64,000 nucleotides of DNA. Source: Solimonas sp. K1W22B-7. GTDB lineage: Bacteria; Pseudomonadota; Gammaproteobacteria; Nevskiales; Nevskiaceae. The translations under genes were made by a program, and so were the position numbers. Location of the stretch: assembly GCF_003428335.1 (NCBI RefSeq), contig NZ_CP031704.1, positions 4,340,001 to 4,404,000 of the forward strand, in the 5' to 3' direction. The notes below the pieces were generated by a model. It was not told where the DNA came from and did not search any database. It saw only the letters and a list, made by a program, of their open reading frames with translations. Numbering within the stretch: position 1 is the first letter of the stretch; every line of letters begins with the position of its first letter. This document shows positions 12,706-22,900 of this stretch, in pieces.

Positions 12706-13701
12706 TCACGCGGTCATGCCCAGTTCATCGAACAGGCCCAGCAGCGGCTGCAGTTCGGAGTAACGCCCCGCCGTCTCCCGCACATAGCGGATGAAGCGCG
12801 GCACGTCGGCCAGGTAGTGCGGCTTGCCGTCGCGGTAGTTGATGCGCGCGAAGATGCCGATGACCTTCAGGTGGCGCTGCAGGCCCATCCATTCGAAGTC
12901 GCGGAAGAAGCTCTCGAAGTCGCCCGCCAGCGGCAGGCCGGCGGCACGCGCCTGGCGCCAGTACTGCTGCGCCCAGCCGCGCACGCGCTCGGCCGGCCAG
13001 GAGAGGAAGGCGTCCTTGAACAGCGACACCACGTCATAGGCGATCGGCCCCTCCACCGCGTCCTGGAAATCCAGGATGCCGGGATTGGGCGCGGAGATCA
13101 TCAGGTTGCGCGGCATGTAGTCGCGGTGCACGTAGACCCGCGGCTGCGCCAGCGCGGACTGCACCAGCAGGGTATCGATGCCGGCCAGGGTCGCGGCCTG
13201 GGCCGGGCTCAGCTCGCACTGCAGGTGGCGCGCCAGGTACCAGTCCGGGAACAGCGCCAGCTCGCGGCGCAGCAGGGCGTCGTCGTAGGGCGGCAACACC
13301 CCGGGGCGCGAGGCCAGCTGCCACTGGATCAGGGCGGCGATGGCATCGGCAAACAGCGCGTCGGCATTGTCCGGGGTGATGACGTGCAGGAAGGTCTGGC
13401 GGCCAAGGTCGCTGAGCAGCAGGTAACCCTCCTCCAGGTTCTGCGCCAGCACCCGCGGGCCATGCAGGCCGGCGTCCAGCAGCAGGCCGGCGATGCGAAT
13501 GAAGGGCCGGCAGTCCTCGCGCTCCGGCGGCGCGTCCATCAGCACCCAGCTCTGGCCCTGGTGCTCCAGACGGAAATAGCGGCGGAAGCTGGCGTCGGCG
13601 GAGGCCGGGGCGAAGTCGGCGGTGGACAGGCCCAGCTCACGCAGGGCCCACTCGCGGGCGCGCTGGGCGCGCGGATCGGCGTCGGTGGAAACGGTGGTCA
13701 C
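12706..13701 (-). CDS. amgK: N-acetylmuramate/N-acetylglucosamine anomeric kinase
   Basis: About 331 residues with the aminoglycoside-phosphotransferase fold. AmgK phosphorylates MurNAc or GlcNAc at the anomeric carbon so that MurU can make UDP-MurNAc, bypassing de novo synthesis (and thus fosfomycin-sensitive MurA). The kinase catalytic loop VHRDYMPRNLM and metal motif ILDFQDAVEG are clear, with the N-terminal ASFRRYFRL lobe before them. The start is uncertain: GTG at 13701 (VTTVSTDADPRAQ) gives the family length, but no strong ribosome site is seen. The 72-base gap to divergent lptD should hold both promoters. Confidence 0.92.
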   Translation of the reverse strand: MTTVSTDADPRAQRAREWALRELGLSTADFAPASADASFRRYFRLEHQGQSWVLMDAPPEREDCRPFIRIAGLLLDAGLHGPRVLAQNLEEGYLLLSDLGRQTFLHVITPDNADALFADAIAALIQWQLASRPGVLPPYDDALLRRELALFPDWYLARHLQCELSPAQAATLAGIDTLLVQSALAQPRVYVHRDYMPRNLMISAPNPGILDFQDAVEGPIAYDVVSLFKDAFLSWPAERVRGWAQQYWRQARAAGLPLAGDFESFFRDFEWMGLQRHLKVIGIFARINYRDGKPHYLADVPRFIRYVRETAGRYSELQPLLGLFDELGMTA

Positions 13702-13773
13702 GGTCGGGGTCGCAAAATGATCGCGGCAGCTTACACGATGGCGGCGGCGCGCAGGCCCGCCAGGGAGGGGGCG

Positions 13774-16023
13774 ATGGACACGGCCGCCCTGCAAAAACCA
13801 TACTTCGGGTCCAAGAGAAGAACCAACTTGCTCCCCCTCACACGCCACGCCCTACATCGGCTCGCCCTGGCAGCCGGCCTCGGCCTCTCCGTCCCCGCCT
13901 GGGCACTGGAGGAGGGCGGCGCCTCCTGCCCGCAGCTGGACTTCGGTGTTCCCGCCCCTGAACTGGCCCTGGACCCGGAGCAGGTGATCCTCAACGCCGA
14001 CAATGCCGCGCTGGAAGAGGGAGGCCTGTCCAAGCTGACCGGCTCGGTGCGCCTGCGCCAGGGCGACAAGCTGTTCAGTGCCGAGCAGATGGACTTCGAC
14101 GACCGCGAGAACTCGGTCCGCGTCAACGCCGAGTCGGTGTTCCGCAACCGCGAGATGAGCGTGCGCTCGCAGCAGTCGGAGTTCGACCTGGACAGCCAGA
14201 CCGGCGTGTTCCATCGCAGCGAGTTCACCATGCCGGCCAGCTCGGCCCACGGCACCGCCGAGCGCCTGTCGCTGAACCGCGAAGGCGAGGCCGACATGGA
14301 AAAGGTCAGCTTCACCACCTGCGCACCGAAGTCGCGTGGCTGGGAGCTCAAGGCCGGCGACATCCACATGGACCGCGAGGAAGGTTTCGGCACCGCCCGC
14401 AATGCCCGCCTGGACTTCCTGGGGGTACCGATCCTGTACGCCCCCTGGTTCCGCTTCCCGATCGACGACCGCCGCCACACCGGCCTGCTCTACCCCACGA
14501 TCGGCGACTCGGACCGCACCGGCTTCGACATGCAGGTGCCGCTGTACATCAACCTGGCGCCCAACTACGACGCCACCCTGACCCCGCGCCTGATGACCGA
14601 GCGCGGCACGCAGGTCGCCACCGACTTCCGCTACCTGCTGGGCAGCGGCGAAGGCAAGGCACGCTACGAATACCTGAGCGAGGATCGCCAGACCGGCGAA
14701 ATGCGCGACTACCTGCATTTCGAGCACCAGAGCCTGATCAACCGCCGCACCGCGCTGTCGATGCAGTACGACGGCACCAGCGACCAGTCCTACTTCGAGG
14801 ACTTCGGCGGCCGTCTTGACCTTACCGCGATCACCCACCTGGAACGCAGTGCCCGCCTGACCTATCAGGCCCCGGCGGCCTACCGCGTGCAGGCGCTGGT
14901 GCAGGACTTCCAGCCGCTGAGTTCGGCGCTGGTGGCGGTGGACGACCCCTATCGCCGGCTGCCGCAGGTGCTGGTCGATGCCGAGACCCGCAAGAGCCTG
15001 TTCGACACCCGCGCCGGCTTCAACGGCGAATACGTCAACTTCGCCCGCGAGGATTCCGTGCAGGGCCAGCGCATCGACCTGCGCCCCTACCTGCGCACCG
15101 AGCGCGAGGGCGCCGCCTGGTTCGCGCGCGGCCAGCTGGAATACGACTACACCACCTATCGCCTCACCGACCTGGGCTTCGCTCCCGGCCAGTCCCAAGA
15201 CCCCAGCCGCAGCCTGCCGAGCCTGAGCGCCGAGTATGGCCTGCGCTTCGAGCGCGTCACCGACTCCGGCCAGCTGCAGCTGCTGGAACCGCGGGCGTTC
15301 TACCTCTACACGCCCTACGAAAACCAGGACGACCTGCCGGTGTTCGACGGCGGCGAGCCCGACTTCGAGTTCACCCAGCTGTTCGCGCACAACCGCTTCC
15401 TCGGCCGCGACCGCGTGTCCGACGCCAACCAGGTGGCCATCGCCGCCAGCCTGCGCCAGCTCGACCCCGACAGCGGCGTCACCCGCTTCAACGCCAGCCT
15501 CGGCCAGCTGTTCCGCCTGGAAGCCCCGCGCGTGACCCTGCCCGGCGGCACGGCCCCCGACAGCGGCGCCACCGACTTCATCGCCAGCCTCGACTACCGC
15601 ATCAGCGAAAAGCTGCGTACGGTGCTGGCCGCGCAGTGGTCGCCCAACGACAACAAGTTCAACCGCAGCAGCCTGGGCCTGAGCTACCGCAGCGAGCGCC
15701 GCCGCCTGGACGTCGGCTACCGCTACCGCGAAAACCAGCTGGAGCAGACCGACCTGATCCTGTCGACGCCGCTGTGGCAGCGCTGGAGCGCCGCCGGCCG
15801 CTGGCGCTACTCGGTGGACGACAACCAGACGCTCGACAGCCAGGCCGGCCTGCAGTACGAGACCTGCTGCTGGACCATGCGCACCTCCTATCGCCGCTAC
15901 ATCGCCACCACCGCCGGCGAGTACAGCAGCGGGGTCTACGTGCAGCTGGTGCTCAAGGGGCTGGGACAGATCGGTTCCGGTGGCTCCAGCCTGCTGCAGT
16001 CGGACAGCGACTTTTATCAGTGA
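13774..16023 (+). CDS. lptD: LPS-assembly protein LptD
   Basis: 749 residues. LptD with LptE inserts LPS into the outer leaflet of the outer membrane. A signal peptide (about 21-44, ending VPAWA) is followed by the periplasmic OstA-type beta-jellyroll (QVILNADNAAL to about 220) and then a large beta-barrel (VPILYAPWFRFPIDDRRHTG, then YRSERRRLDVGYRYREN). Cysteines at 52, 183, 698 and 699 (the CC pair in ETCCWTM) match the four that form LptD's essential inter-domain disulfides. The start has GGAGGGGGCG just before ATG, so the much longer upstream frame is rejected. It is followed by surA after an unusually AT-rich gap. Confidence 0.97.
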   Translation: MDTAALQKPYFGSKRRTNLLPLTRHALHRLALAAGLGLSVPAWALEEGGASCPQLDFGVPAPELALDPEQVILNADNAALEEGGLSKLTGSVRLRQGDKLFSAEQMDFDDRENSVRVNAESVFRNREMSVRSQQSEFDLDSQTGVFHRSEFTMPASSAHGTAERLSLNREGEADMEKVSFTTCAPKSRGWELKAGDIHMDREEGFGTARNARLDFLGVPILYAPWFRFPIDDRRHTGLLYPTIGDSDRTGFDMQVPLYINLAPNYDATLTPRLMTERGTQVATDFRYLLGSGEGKARYEYLSEDRQTGEMRDYLHFEHQSLINRRTALSMQYDGTSDQSYFEDFGGRLDLTAITHLERSARLTYQAPAAYRVQALVQDFQPLSSALVAVDDPYRRLPQVLVDAETRKSLFDTRAGFNGEYVNFAREDSVQGQRIDLRPYLRTEREGAAWFARGQLEYDYTTYRLTDLGFAPGQSQDPSRSLPSLSAEYGLRFERVTDSGQLQLLEPRAFYLYTPYENQDDLPVFDGGEPDFEFTQLFAHNRFLGRDRVSDANQVAIAASLRQLDPDSGVTRFNASLGQLFRLEAPRVTLPGGTAPDSGATDFIASLDYRISEKLRTVLAAQWSPNDNKFNRSSLGLSYRSERRRLDVGYRYRENQLEQTDLILSTPLWQRWSAAGRWRYSVDDNQTLDSQAGLQYETCCWTMRTSYRRYIATTAGEYSSGVYVQLVLKGLGQIGSGGSSLLQSDSDFYQ

Positions 16024-16065
16024 TAAAATATTTATAATTGTTGTAATTTTTATTAATAGAGCACG
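16024..16065 (+). promoter_or_regulatory. AT-rich tract with possible surA promoter
   Basis: Directly after the lptD stop the sequence drops to nearly pure A/T, with a perfect TATAAT at 16033-16038. No good -35 stands 16-18 bases upstream. It could be an extra promoter for surA-pdxA-rsmA, an UP-like element or a Fis/H-NS-type site. It also lacks a hairpin, so it is not a terminator. Confidence 0.35.
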
Positions 16066-16161
16066 GCATGAAACTTGGAAGGCCCTGCAGCAGTCCGAGC
16101 AGCGAGCATTTCCTCCCGCATCGGCGATAATCCCGCCCTCACCGATTTCCCACGAACCCCC

Positions 16162-17469
16162 ATGAACATCCGTCGCTGGTCTGCCGGTCTGCTGCTGTCC
16201 CTGTCGATGTTGTCCGCGCAGGCGGCCGAGGTGCTGGACCGCATCGTCGTCGCCGTCAACGACGGCGTGATCCTGCAGTCCGAGGTGGACCGCGCCATGG
16301 ACGACGCCCAGCGCCAGATCCGCGAGCGCAACATCAAGGCCCCGCCCGAAGCCGCCCTGCGCAGCCAGGTGCTGGAGCGCCTGGTCCTGACGCGCATCCA
16401 GACGCAGCGCGCCGCCCAGGCCGGCATCCGGATCGACGACCGTGAACTCAACGAGGTGCTCACCGGCATCGCGCAGAAGAACGGCCTGAGCCTGTCGGAG
16501 TTCGCCACCGAGCTGCGCAAGGACGGTCTGGACTTCCTGGCCGTGCGCGAGCAGGTGCGCGACGAGGTGCTGATCCAGCGCCTGCGCTCCAAGGAAGTGG
16601 AAAGCCGCGTCTCCGTCACCGACCAGGACGTGGACCTGCTGCTGCAGCAGGTCGGCGACAACGAGAACGTCGAATACCGCCTGTCCCATATCCTGGTTGC
16701 CATACCCGAGGGCGCCAGCTCCGAGGTCCGCGCCAACGCCCACAAGAAGGCCGAGGACCTGCTCAAGCGCATCAAGACCGGCGATGACTTCGGCCAGATC
16801 GCCATCGCCTCCTCCGACGGCCAGCAGGCCCTGCAGGGCGGCGATCTCGACTGGCGCAAGGGCGGCGACCTGCCGACGCTGTTCGCCAACGCCGCCGGCA
16901 AGCTGCAGCCCGGCCAGGTCAGCGAGGTGCTGGAAACCACCGGCGGCTTCCACATCCTCAAGCTGGTCGGCGCGCGCGGCGGCGACGAGCGCAAGAGCGT
17001 CAGCGAAACCCGCGCCCGCCACATCCTGGTGCAGCAGAACACCCTGCGCACCGACGAGCAGGCCCGCCAGCTGGCCCGCGACCTCTACGATCGCGTGCAG
17101 GCCGGCGAAGACTTCACCAAGCTCGCCAAGGAGTTCTCCGACGACCCGGGCTCCAAGAGCAGCGGCGGCGATCTCGGCTTCCAGCCGCCCGGGGTATTCG
17201 TGCCCGAGTTCCAGATCCGCCTCGACCAGCTCAAGCCGGGCGAAGTCAGCCCGCCGTTCCGCACCCAGTTCGGCTGGCACGTCGCCAGCGTGACCGAGCG
17301 CCGCACGCGCGACACCACGGAAGAGTCCAAGCGCGCCCGCGCGCGCCAGGCCCTGGGCAACCGCAAGGCCGCCGAGGAATACGAGCTGTGGCTGCGTCGC
17401 CTGCGCGAAGAGGCCTACATCGAGTACCGCCTGCCGGACGATGCCGCCGCCGCGGCGCAGAAGTCCTGA
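16162..17469 (+). CDS. surA: Periplasmic chaperone / peptidyl-prolyl isomerase SurA
   Basis: 435 residues. SurA escorts unfolded outer-membrane proteins, including LptD, across the periplasm to the BAM complex. The signal peptide is about 1-21 ([12 protein letters not shown]). The N-terminal chaperone domain (about 25-175) contains [17 protein letters not shown], typical of the family. Two parvulin domains follow: [16 protein letters not shown] (about 175-275) and [18 protein letters not shown] (about 285-390), with the [10 protein letters not shown] signature in the second. The start at 16162 ([11 protein letters not shown]) is chosen because the upstream in-frame start lacks a signal sequence. 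It lies downstream of lptD and 22 bases upstream of pdxA. Confidence 0.97.
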   Translation: MNIRRWSAGLLLSLSMLSAQAAEVLDRIVVAVNDGVILQSEVDRAMDDAQRQIRERNIKAPPEAALRSQVLERLVLTRIQTQRAAQAGIRIDDRELNEVLTGIAQKNGLSLSEFATELRKDGLDFLAVREQVRDEVLIQRLRSKEVESRVSVTDQDVDLLLQQVGDNENVEYRLSHILVAIPEGASSEVRANAHKKAEDLLKRIKTGDDFGQIAIASSDGQQALQGGDLDWRKGGDLPTLFANAAGKLQPGQVSEVLETTGGFHILKLVGARGGDERKSVSETRARHILVQQNTLRTDEQARQLARDLYDRVQAGEDFTKLAKEFSDDPGSKSSGGDLGFQPPGVFVPEFQIRLDQLKPGEVSPPFRTQFGWHVASVTERRTRDTTEESKRARARQALGNRKAAEEYELWLRRLREEAYIEYRLPDDAAAAAQKS

Positions 17470-17491
17470 CGCCCCGGAATCGCGTGCGCCC

Positions 17492-18481
17492 ATGCTGCCG
17501 CGCCTGCTGCTGACGCCGGGGGAACCCGCCGGCATCGGTCCTGACCTGGTGGTGGCCGCCGCCCAGCGCAGCTGGCCGGCCGAACTGGTCGCCGTGGCCG
17601 ATCCCGAGCTGCTGCGCGAACGCGCGGAGCGCCTGGGCCTGCCGCTGGAGCTGCGCGAGGTCGACTTCGGCGAGGATCCGCGCGAACACGAGACCGGCCG
17701 CCTGCGCGTGCTGAGCGTACCGCTGGCCGTGCCCTCGCAGCCGGGCCAGCTCGACCAGCGCAATGCCTCCTACGTGCTGGAGACCCTGCGCACCGCCACC
17801 CGCGCCTGCGTGCAGCGCCATGCCGACGCGCTGGTCACCGGGCCGGTGCAGAAGAGCATCATCAATGCCGCCGGCATCCCCTTCACCGGCCACACCGAAT
17901 TCCTCGCCGAGATGACCGGCACCGCGCTGCCGGTGATGATGCTGGCCGCCGGCAAGCTGCGCGTGGCGCTGGCCACCACGCACCTGCCGCTGCGCGACGT
18001 GCCCGACGCCATCACTCCCGAGCGCCTGCGCAGCGTGCTGCAGGTGCTCAGCGACGATCTCGAGAACCGCTTCGGCATCCGCCGCCCGCGCATCCTGGTC
18101 TGCGGCCTCAACCCGCATGCCGGCGAAAGCGGCCACCTGGGCCGCGAGGAGATCGAGGTGATCCGCCCGGTACTGGACGAACTGCGCGCCCTGAACTGGC
18201 GCATCGAAGGCCCGCTGCCGGCCGATACCCTGTTCACACCGCGCCACCTCGACGGCGCCGACGCAGTGCTGGCGATGTTCCACGACCAGGGCCTGCCGGT
18301 GCTCAAGTTCGCCGGCTTCGGCGAGGCCGTGAACATCACCCTGGGCCTGCCGATCATCCGCACCTCGGTGGACCACGGCACCGCGCTGGAGCTGGCTGGC
18401 AGCGGCCGCGCCGACCACGGCAGCCTGGAGTCGGCGATCCATACCGCCCTGCAGCTGGTACAGCGGAGCCACGCGGAATGA
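17492..18481 (+). CDS. pdxA: 4-hydroxythreonine-4-phosphate dehydrogenase
   Basis: 329 residues. PdxA oxidises 4-phosphohydroxy-L-threonine with NAD+, a step of pyridoxal phosphate synthesis. Diagnostic motifs are [15 protein letters not shown] at the N-terminus, GHTEFLAEM (metal-binding His), [28 protein letters not shown] and [16 protein letters not shown]. The start at 17492 ([11 protein letters not shown]) gives the family length, and a longer start would overlap surA. The stop overlaps the rsmA start as ATGA. The surA-pdxA-rsmA order is the classical gammaproteobacterial arrangement. Confidence 0.98.
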   Translation: MLPRLLLTPGEPAGIGPDLVVAAAQRSWPAELVAVADPELLRERAERLGLPLELREVDFGEDPREHETGRLRVLSVPLAVPSQPGQLDQRNASYVLETLRTATRACVQRHADALVTGPVQKSIINAAGIPFTGHTEFLAEMTGTALPVMMLAAGKLRVALATTHLPLRDVPDAITPERLRSVLQVLSDDLENRFGIRRPRILVCGLNPHAGESGHLGREEIEVIRPVLDELRALNWRIEGPLPADTLFTPRHLDGADAVLAMFHDQGLPVLKFAGFGEAVNITLGLPIIRTSVDHGTALELAGSGRADHGSLESAIHTALQLVQRSHAE

Positions 18482-19275
18482 GCGCTGATCACTTCGCCAA
18501 GAAGCGCTTCGGCCAGAACTTCCTGCACGATCCCTACGTGATCGACCGCATCCTGCGCTCGATCAACCCGCAGCCCGGCGACCGCCTGATCGAGATCGGC
18601 CCTGGCCTGGGCGCGCTCACCGTGCCGCTGCTGCGCCTGGCCGGCGAGCTGCAGGTGGTGGAACTGGACCGCGACGTCATCCCGCACCTGATCGAAGCCT
18701 GCGGGCACTCCGACAAGCTGCACATCCTGCAGGCCGACGCGCTGAAGGTGGATTTCTCCACCTTCGCCGACGGCCGCCGCCTGCGCCTGATCGGCAACCT
18801 GCCCTACAACATCTCCACGCCGATCCTGTTCCACCTGCTGAAGTTCGCCGACGCGATCAGCGACATGCACTTCATGCTGCAGAAGGAAGTGGTCGACCGC
18901 ATGGCCGCCCTGCCGGGCGAGGACGCCTACGGCCGCCTCAGCGTCTCGCTGGCCGCGCGGGCCGAAGTCGCCCACCTGTTCGACGTCGGCCCCGGCGCCT
19001 TCAAGCCGGCCCCGAAGGTGGACTCCGCCATCGTCCGCCTGCGTCCCCGCCCGCCGTCCTTCGAGATCCGCGACTGGCCCCTGTTCGACCGCCTGGTCAC
19101 CGCCGCCTTCTCGCAACGCCGCAAGACGCTCTCCAACGGGCTCAAGGGCATGATGACGGCGGCCGACATTGCTTCGGTGGGGATTGATCCCGGGATTCGC
19201 GCGGAGCGTTTGAGCGCGGAGCAGTTCGCGGCGCTGGCGAATCGGGCTCTGGAAGTGGCGGCCGGTAGGCAGTAG
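18478..19275 (+). CDS. rsmA: 16S rRNA (adenine1518/1519-N6)-dimethyltransferase
   Basis: 265 residues. RsmA (KsgA) dimethylates two adjacent adenines in helix 45 of 16S rRNA late in 30S assembly. The SAM site [16 protein letters not shown] (about 35-50) and the catalytic NLPYNIS (about 105) are intact. The N-terminal [11 protein letters not shown] matches the family. It is translationally coupled to pdxA by an ATGA overlap. apaG and apaH, which often follow in other gammaproteobacteria, are absent here: apaH is found alone 13 kb away. Confidence 0.98.
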   Translation: MSADHFAKKRFGQNFLHDPYVIDRILRSINPQPGDRLIEIGPGLGALTVPLLRLAGELQVVELDRDVIPHLIEACGHSDKLHILQADALKVDFSTFADGRRLRLIGNLPYNISTPILFHLLKFADAISDMHFMLQKEVVDRMAALPGEDAYGRLSVSLAARAEVAHLFDVGPGAFKPAPKVDSAIVRLRPRPPSFEIRDWPLFDRLVTAAFSQRRKTLSNGLKGMMTAADIASVGIDPGIRAERLSAEQFAALANRALEVAAGRQ

Positions 19276-19284
19276 CCGCCCGTA

Positions 19285-19345
19285 GGGTGCGCACCGCGCA
19301 CGCGGGACAGTCCAGCGATTCGTAAATGGTGCGCGGTGCGCACCC
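19285..19345. repeat. Inverted repeat in the rsmA-uspA gap
   Basis: Two perfect 17-base arms (19285-19301 and 19329-19345, GGGTGCGCACCGCGCAC and its complement) are separated by 27 bases. Each arm is itself partly palindromic (GTGCGCAC). No U-tract follows. This looks like another intergenic repeat family rather than a simple terminator, though it could end rsmA mRNA. Confidence 0.65.
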
Positions 19346-19501
19346 AGCAGACCGCTGTCTCCGGTATCCCCGCTGTGGCTTTCCCCTGAGAGGAGCGCTG
19401 TCCTTGTGCCCCCACAGGCACGGAACTCCACCCCCGCAAAGGTTTCCAAAACCCAAGCAGAGCGGGATACTGAACCCCTCCCCCAAACGCCGGAGACCCG
19501 C

Positions 19502-19936
19502 ATGGCCAACTACCAGCACATCCTCGCTGCAGTCGACCTGGACCCGCATGGCGAGCGGGTGTTGCGGCATGCGCAGGGCATGGCGCGGCTGTTCGGCGCA
19601 CGGCTCACCGTGCTGCACGTGGTCGAATTCATTCCCATGGACAGCGGCGACGCCCTGATGATCGCCACGCCCGATCTCAACCGTCAGCTGGTCGACCAGG
19701 CCCGGCAGCAGATGGAAGCGCTGTGCGGCCGCTGCGAAGTGCCGGCGGAACAGTTGCTGGTGCTGCAGGGCTCCGCTTCGGGCGAGATCAAGCGGATGGC
19801 CAAGGAGCGCGCGGTGGACCTGGTGGTGATCGGCCACCATCCGCGCCGCGGCCTGGCGGCGCTGTTCAGCCATACCGACGAACACGTGGTGCAGCGCGCA
19901 CCCTGCGACGTGCTGGCGCTGCGCCTGCCGGATTAG
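19502..19936 (+). CDS. Universal stress protein, UspA type
   Basis: 144 residues, one Usp domain. The N-terminus (YQHILAAVDLDPHGERVLRHA) and the C-terminal VDLVVIGHHPRRGLAALFS are typical of UspA. The glycine-rich ATP-binding loop of other Usp classes is replaced by the E. coli UspA-like GHH form, so ATP binding is unlikely. Such proteins accumulate during growth arrest. The start at 19502 is the first ATG that gives the domain, and the upstream in-frame extension looks non-coding. Its last bases overlap the convergent GGDEF gene's stop codon (19933-19936). Confidence 0.93.
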   Translation: MANYQHILAAVDLDPHGERVLRHAQGMARLFGARLTVLHVVEFIPMDSGDALMIATPDLNRQLVDQARQQMEALCGRCEVPAEQLLVLQGSASGEIKRMAKERAVDLVVIGHHPRRGLAALFSHTDEHVVQRAPCDVLALRLPD

Positions 19937-22900
19937 AGCGGCTGCAGCGGATGCTGCTGCAGCCGCAGCAGGAAATCGGCCAGGTCCTGCGGCGGCAATA
20001 GCGCCTCGCCGCCCAGGTGGCCCACGCCCGCCTCGACCAGCGCCGCGGCCTGCGCCGGCTCGTCGACGTCACGCACCAGCAGTTCCATCCCGTGCTGTCG
20101 TGCCAATGCCGGCAACTCGCCCTGCCCGGCCACCAGCAGCGCGGCACTCACCTCCAGCAGGCACAGCAGCGGCGCGCCCTCGGGCACCGAGGTTGCGACC
20201 GCTCCGGCATGCAGGCCGAAGCGCAAGCCGCGGCGTACCAGGGCCTGCGCGGCATCGTGCAGCAACAGCGTCTCGCCGTCGGGCACCCGCAGCGCCAGGA
20301 TCAGCTGGCTCGGCGCGATGCGGAAGCGGTCGATCAGGTCGGCAACATAGAGACCGAAGTCGGCGGTGCGCAGCTGGAAGGCGGAAATCTCCACCAGCAG
20401 CGGCGGCATCGCCGCCCCTACCCGCTCCGCCTCGGACAGCAGCTCGCAAGCACGGTAGACGCCCCACAGTTCCAGGTCGGCGCGCACGCCGGCCTGCTGG
20501 GCGGCCAGCGCCGCCTCGTCCTCGCCGATCACGCCGTGTCGCGAATGCTGCCAGTCGTAGCGCAGCAGGGCAGCGGTCACCGCCGAGCCCCGCGCCGCCA
20601 TCACCGGCTGCAGGCGCGCACGGAACTGGTTGAGCGCGATCGCGGTATGCACCTCGCGCTGCAGCTCCAGCCGCCGCCGGCGTTCCGGCGCCAGGTCGGC
20701 CTCGAACAGGTGGTAGCGCGCGCGACCGGCCTGCTTGGCCTGGTACATCGCCGAGTCGGCGTAGCGCAGCAGGCCCTCGGTGTCGGTCTCCACCAGCGGG
20801 TACAGCGCGATACCGATGCTCGGTGTCACCGGCAGCGACAGCTCGTCGAGCTGCAGCGGCGCCTGGAAACTGTCGAGCAGCTTCTGCGCCAGGCGCCCCG
20901 CGTCCTCGCGCGTACGCAGGCCCTGCGCCACGATCACGAACTCGTCGCCACCCAGGCGCGCCACCGTGTCGGTGCTGCGCAGGCCCTGCTTGAGGCGCTC
21001 GGCCACCGCCCGCAGCACGCGGTCGCCGACCTCGTGTCCATGGCGATCGTTGATCGGCTTGAAGCGGTCCAGGTCGATGAAGAACACGCCCACCAGGCGC
21101 GCATTGCGCGAGGCCGCCAGCAATGCCTGATCGAGACGGTCCTTCAGCACCGTGCGGTTGGGCAGGCCGGTCAGCGCGTCGAAATGCGCCAGCTGGTGCA
21201 GGCGCTCCTCGGCCGCCTGGCGCTCGCTGATGTCGGCGACGATCGCCATGAACACCGGCGGCTCCTCCTCGCGCGAAAAGTTGAGCCGCACCTCCACCGG
21301 GTAGCTGCTGCCGTCGGCACGGCGGTGGCGGCAACGGTAGCTCAGGTGCCCGGTGTCGCCGCCGCGCAGGCGCCCCAGGTAGGACTGGAACATCGCCGCG
21401 TCCAGGTCCTCGCTGATCTGCAGCGGCGTCATCATGCTGAGCTGGTCCAGGCCATAGCCCAGGTTGCGCTGCGCACCGCGGTTCACTTCCAGGAAGTACA
21501 GGGTCTGCGCGTCGAAGATGTAGATTTCCTCCATCGCGCTGTCGAGCAGGCGCCCGAGGCGCGAGGCCAGGTTCTCGCCGCGCAGGCGCTCGGTGATGTC
21601 GCGGATGATCACCACCAGGCCGGAGCTGTCGTCCACGCTCATCGGCTGCACCCACAGCTCCACCGGGAAGGTGGTGGCGTCCTTGCGCCAGCCCACGACC
21701 TTGGGCAGGTGCGCCGCGGGACGCGCACCGATGTAGTCGCCGATGCGCACGCCAGGCGTGTTGAGGAAGGGCACCGGCATCAGCTTGGTGACGGTGACGC
21801 CGGCCATTTCGTCGCGCGAATAGCCGAACATGCGCTGCGCACGGGCGTTGGCAAAGCGCACCACGCCGGCCGGGTCGGTGGTCAGCAGGCCCTCGTCCAG
21901 GTGATCCACCACGCCCTGCGACAGGCGCGCCTGGCGGCGCAGCTCGTCGTTCTGGCGGATCGCCACCGACATGTCGCGGAACAGCATCGCCGCGCCATCG
22001 ACCACGCCGTCATGGTCGCGCAGCAGGCAGCTCATCACCTCGATCGGCCGGGTCTCGCCGTTGCGCGCGCGCAGCGCGCGCGCCTGCGGCGGCAGGTCCT
22101 GGCCGTCGCGGATGCAGGCCTCGGCGGGGGTCACCTCGGGGATGCCGTCCTCGCCCAGGGTGCGGAACACGGTATAGACCAGCCGCCCCTGCACGTCGGC
22201 GCGCAGCCAGCCGGTGAGCTGCTCGGCGGTGTCGTTGGTGTAGACGATGCGGCCGTCGCGGGCGACCAGGATCAGGCCGTAGGCCAGTCCGTCGAGCGCG
22301 CGGCCGACGCGCTGGCGCACACCGGCGGCATAGGGATCCGGCTGCCCGTCGCCTCGGCGCGCGCGCGGACGCGGCGGCGTGTCGGCCGGGAGCAGGCGGC
22401 TCGACCAGTCGGGCACCGGACGCGCCTGGCGGTAGAGCAGCAGCGCGAAGCCGCCCAGCAGCAGCAGGCCGAGCAGGCCCTGCATGCGCGCCGCGCCCTG
22501 CATGGTGCGGATGACCGGATCGTGCAGCTGGCGGCGCGACTTGAGCAGGCGCAGTTGCAGCAGGCCGCGCCAGGCCCCGTCATGATCGCGCAGCACCAGT
22601 TCGCCGGGATAGCTGCTGACACGGTAGATGCCGCTGCGCAGGGCCTCGCGCAGCGGCCGCGGCAGGGGCAGGTCCAGCGCGTCGTAGCGGCCCAGCTGCA
22701 GCAGGACGGCCCCCTTGCCATCGCGCAGGTCGAAGCGGGCGTAGCCCAGGCGCGGATGAGCCAGCAGTTCTCCCAGGGACTGGCGCAGGCCGCGGTCGGC
22801 GGGCCAGGCCCGCAGCTGCTCGCCCAGGTTCTGCAACTCGCCGGCAACGGCGGCCAGTTCCTGGCTGCGGCGCAGCTGCTCGGCATGGCCCCATTGCCAG

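Noticed and set aside
13852-17763. Open frame of about 1300 codons on the minus strand opposite lptD and surA
   Set aside because: It mirrors strongly conserved plus-strand genes. Its translation is rich in Ala, Gly, Leu, Val and Gln without domain patterns, as expected for an antisense frame in GC-rich DNA.
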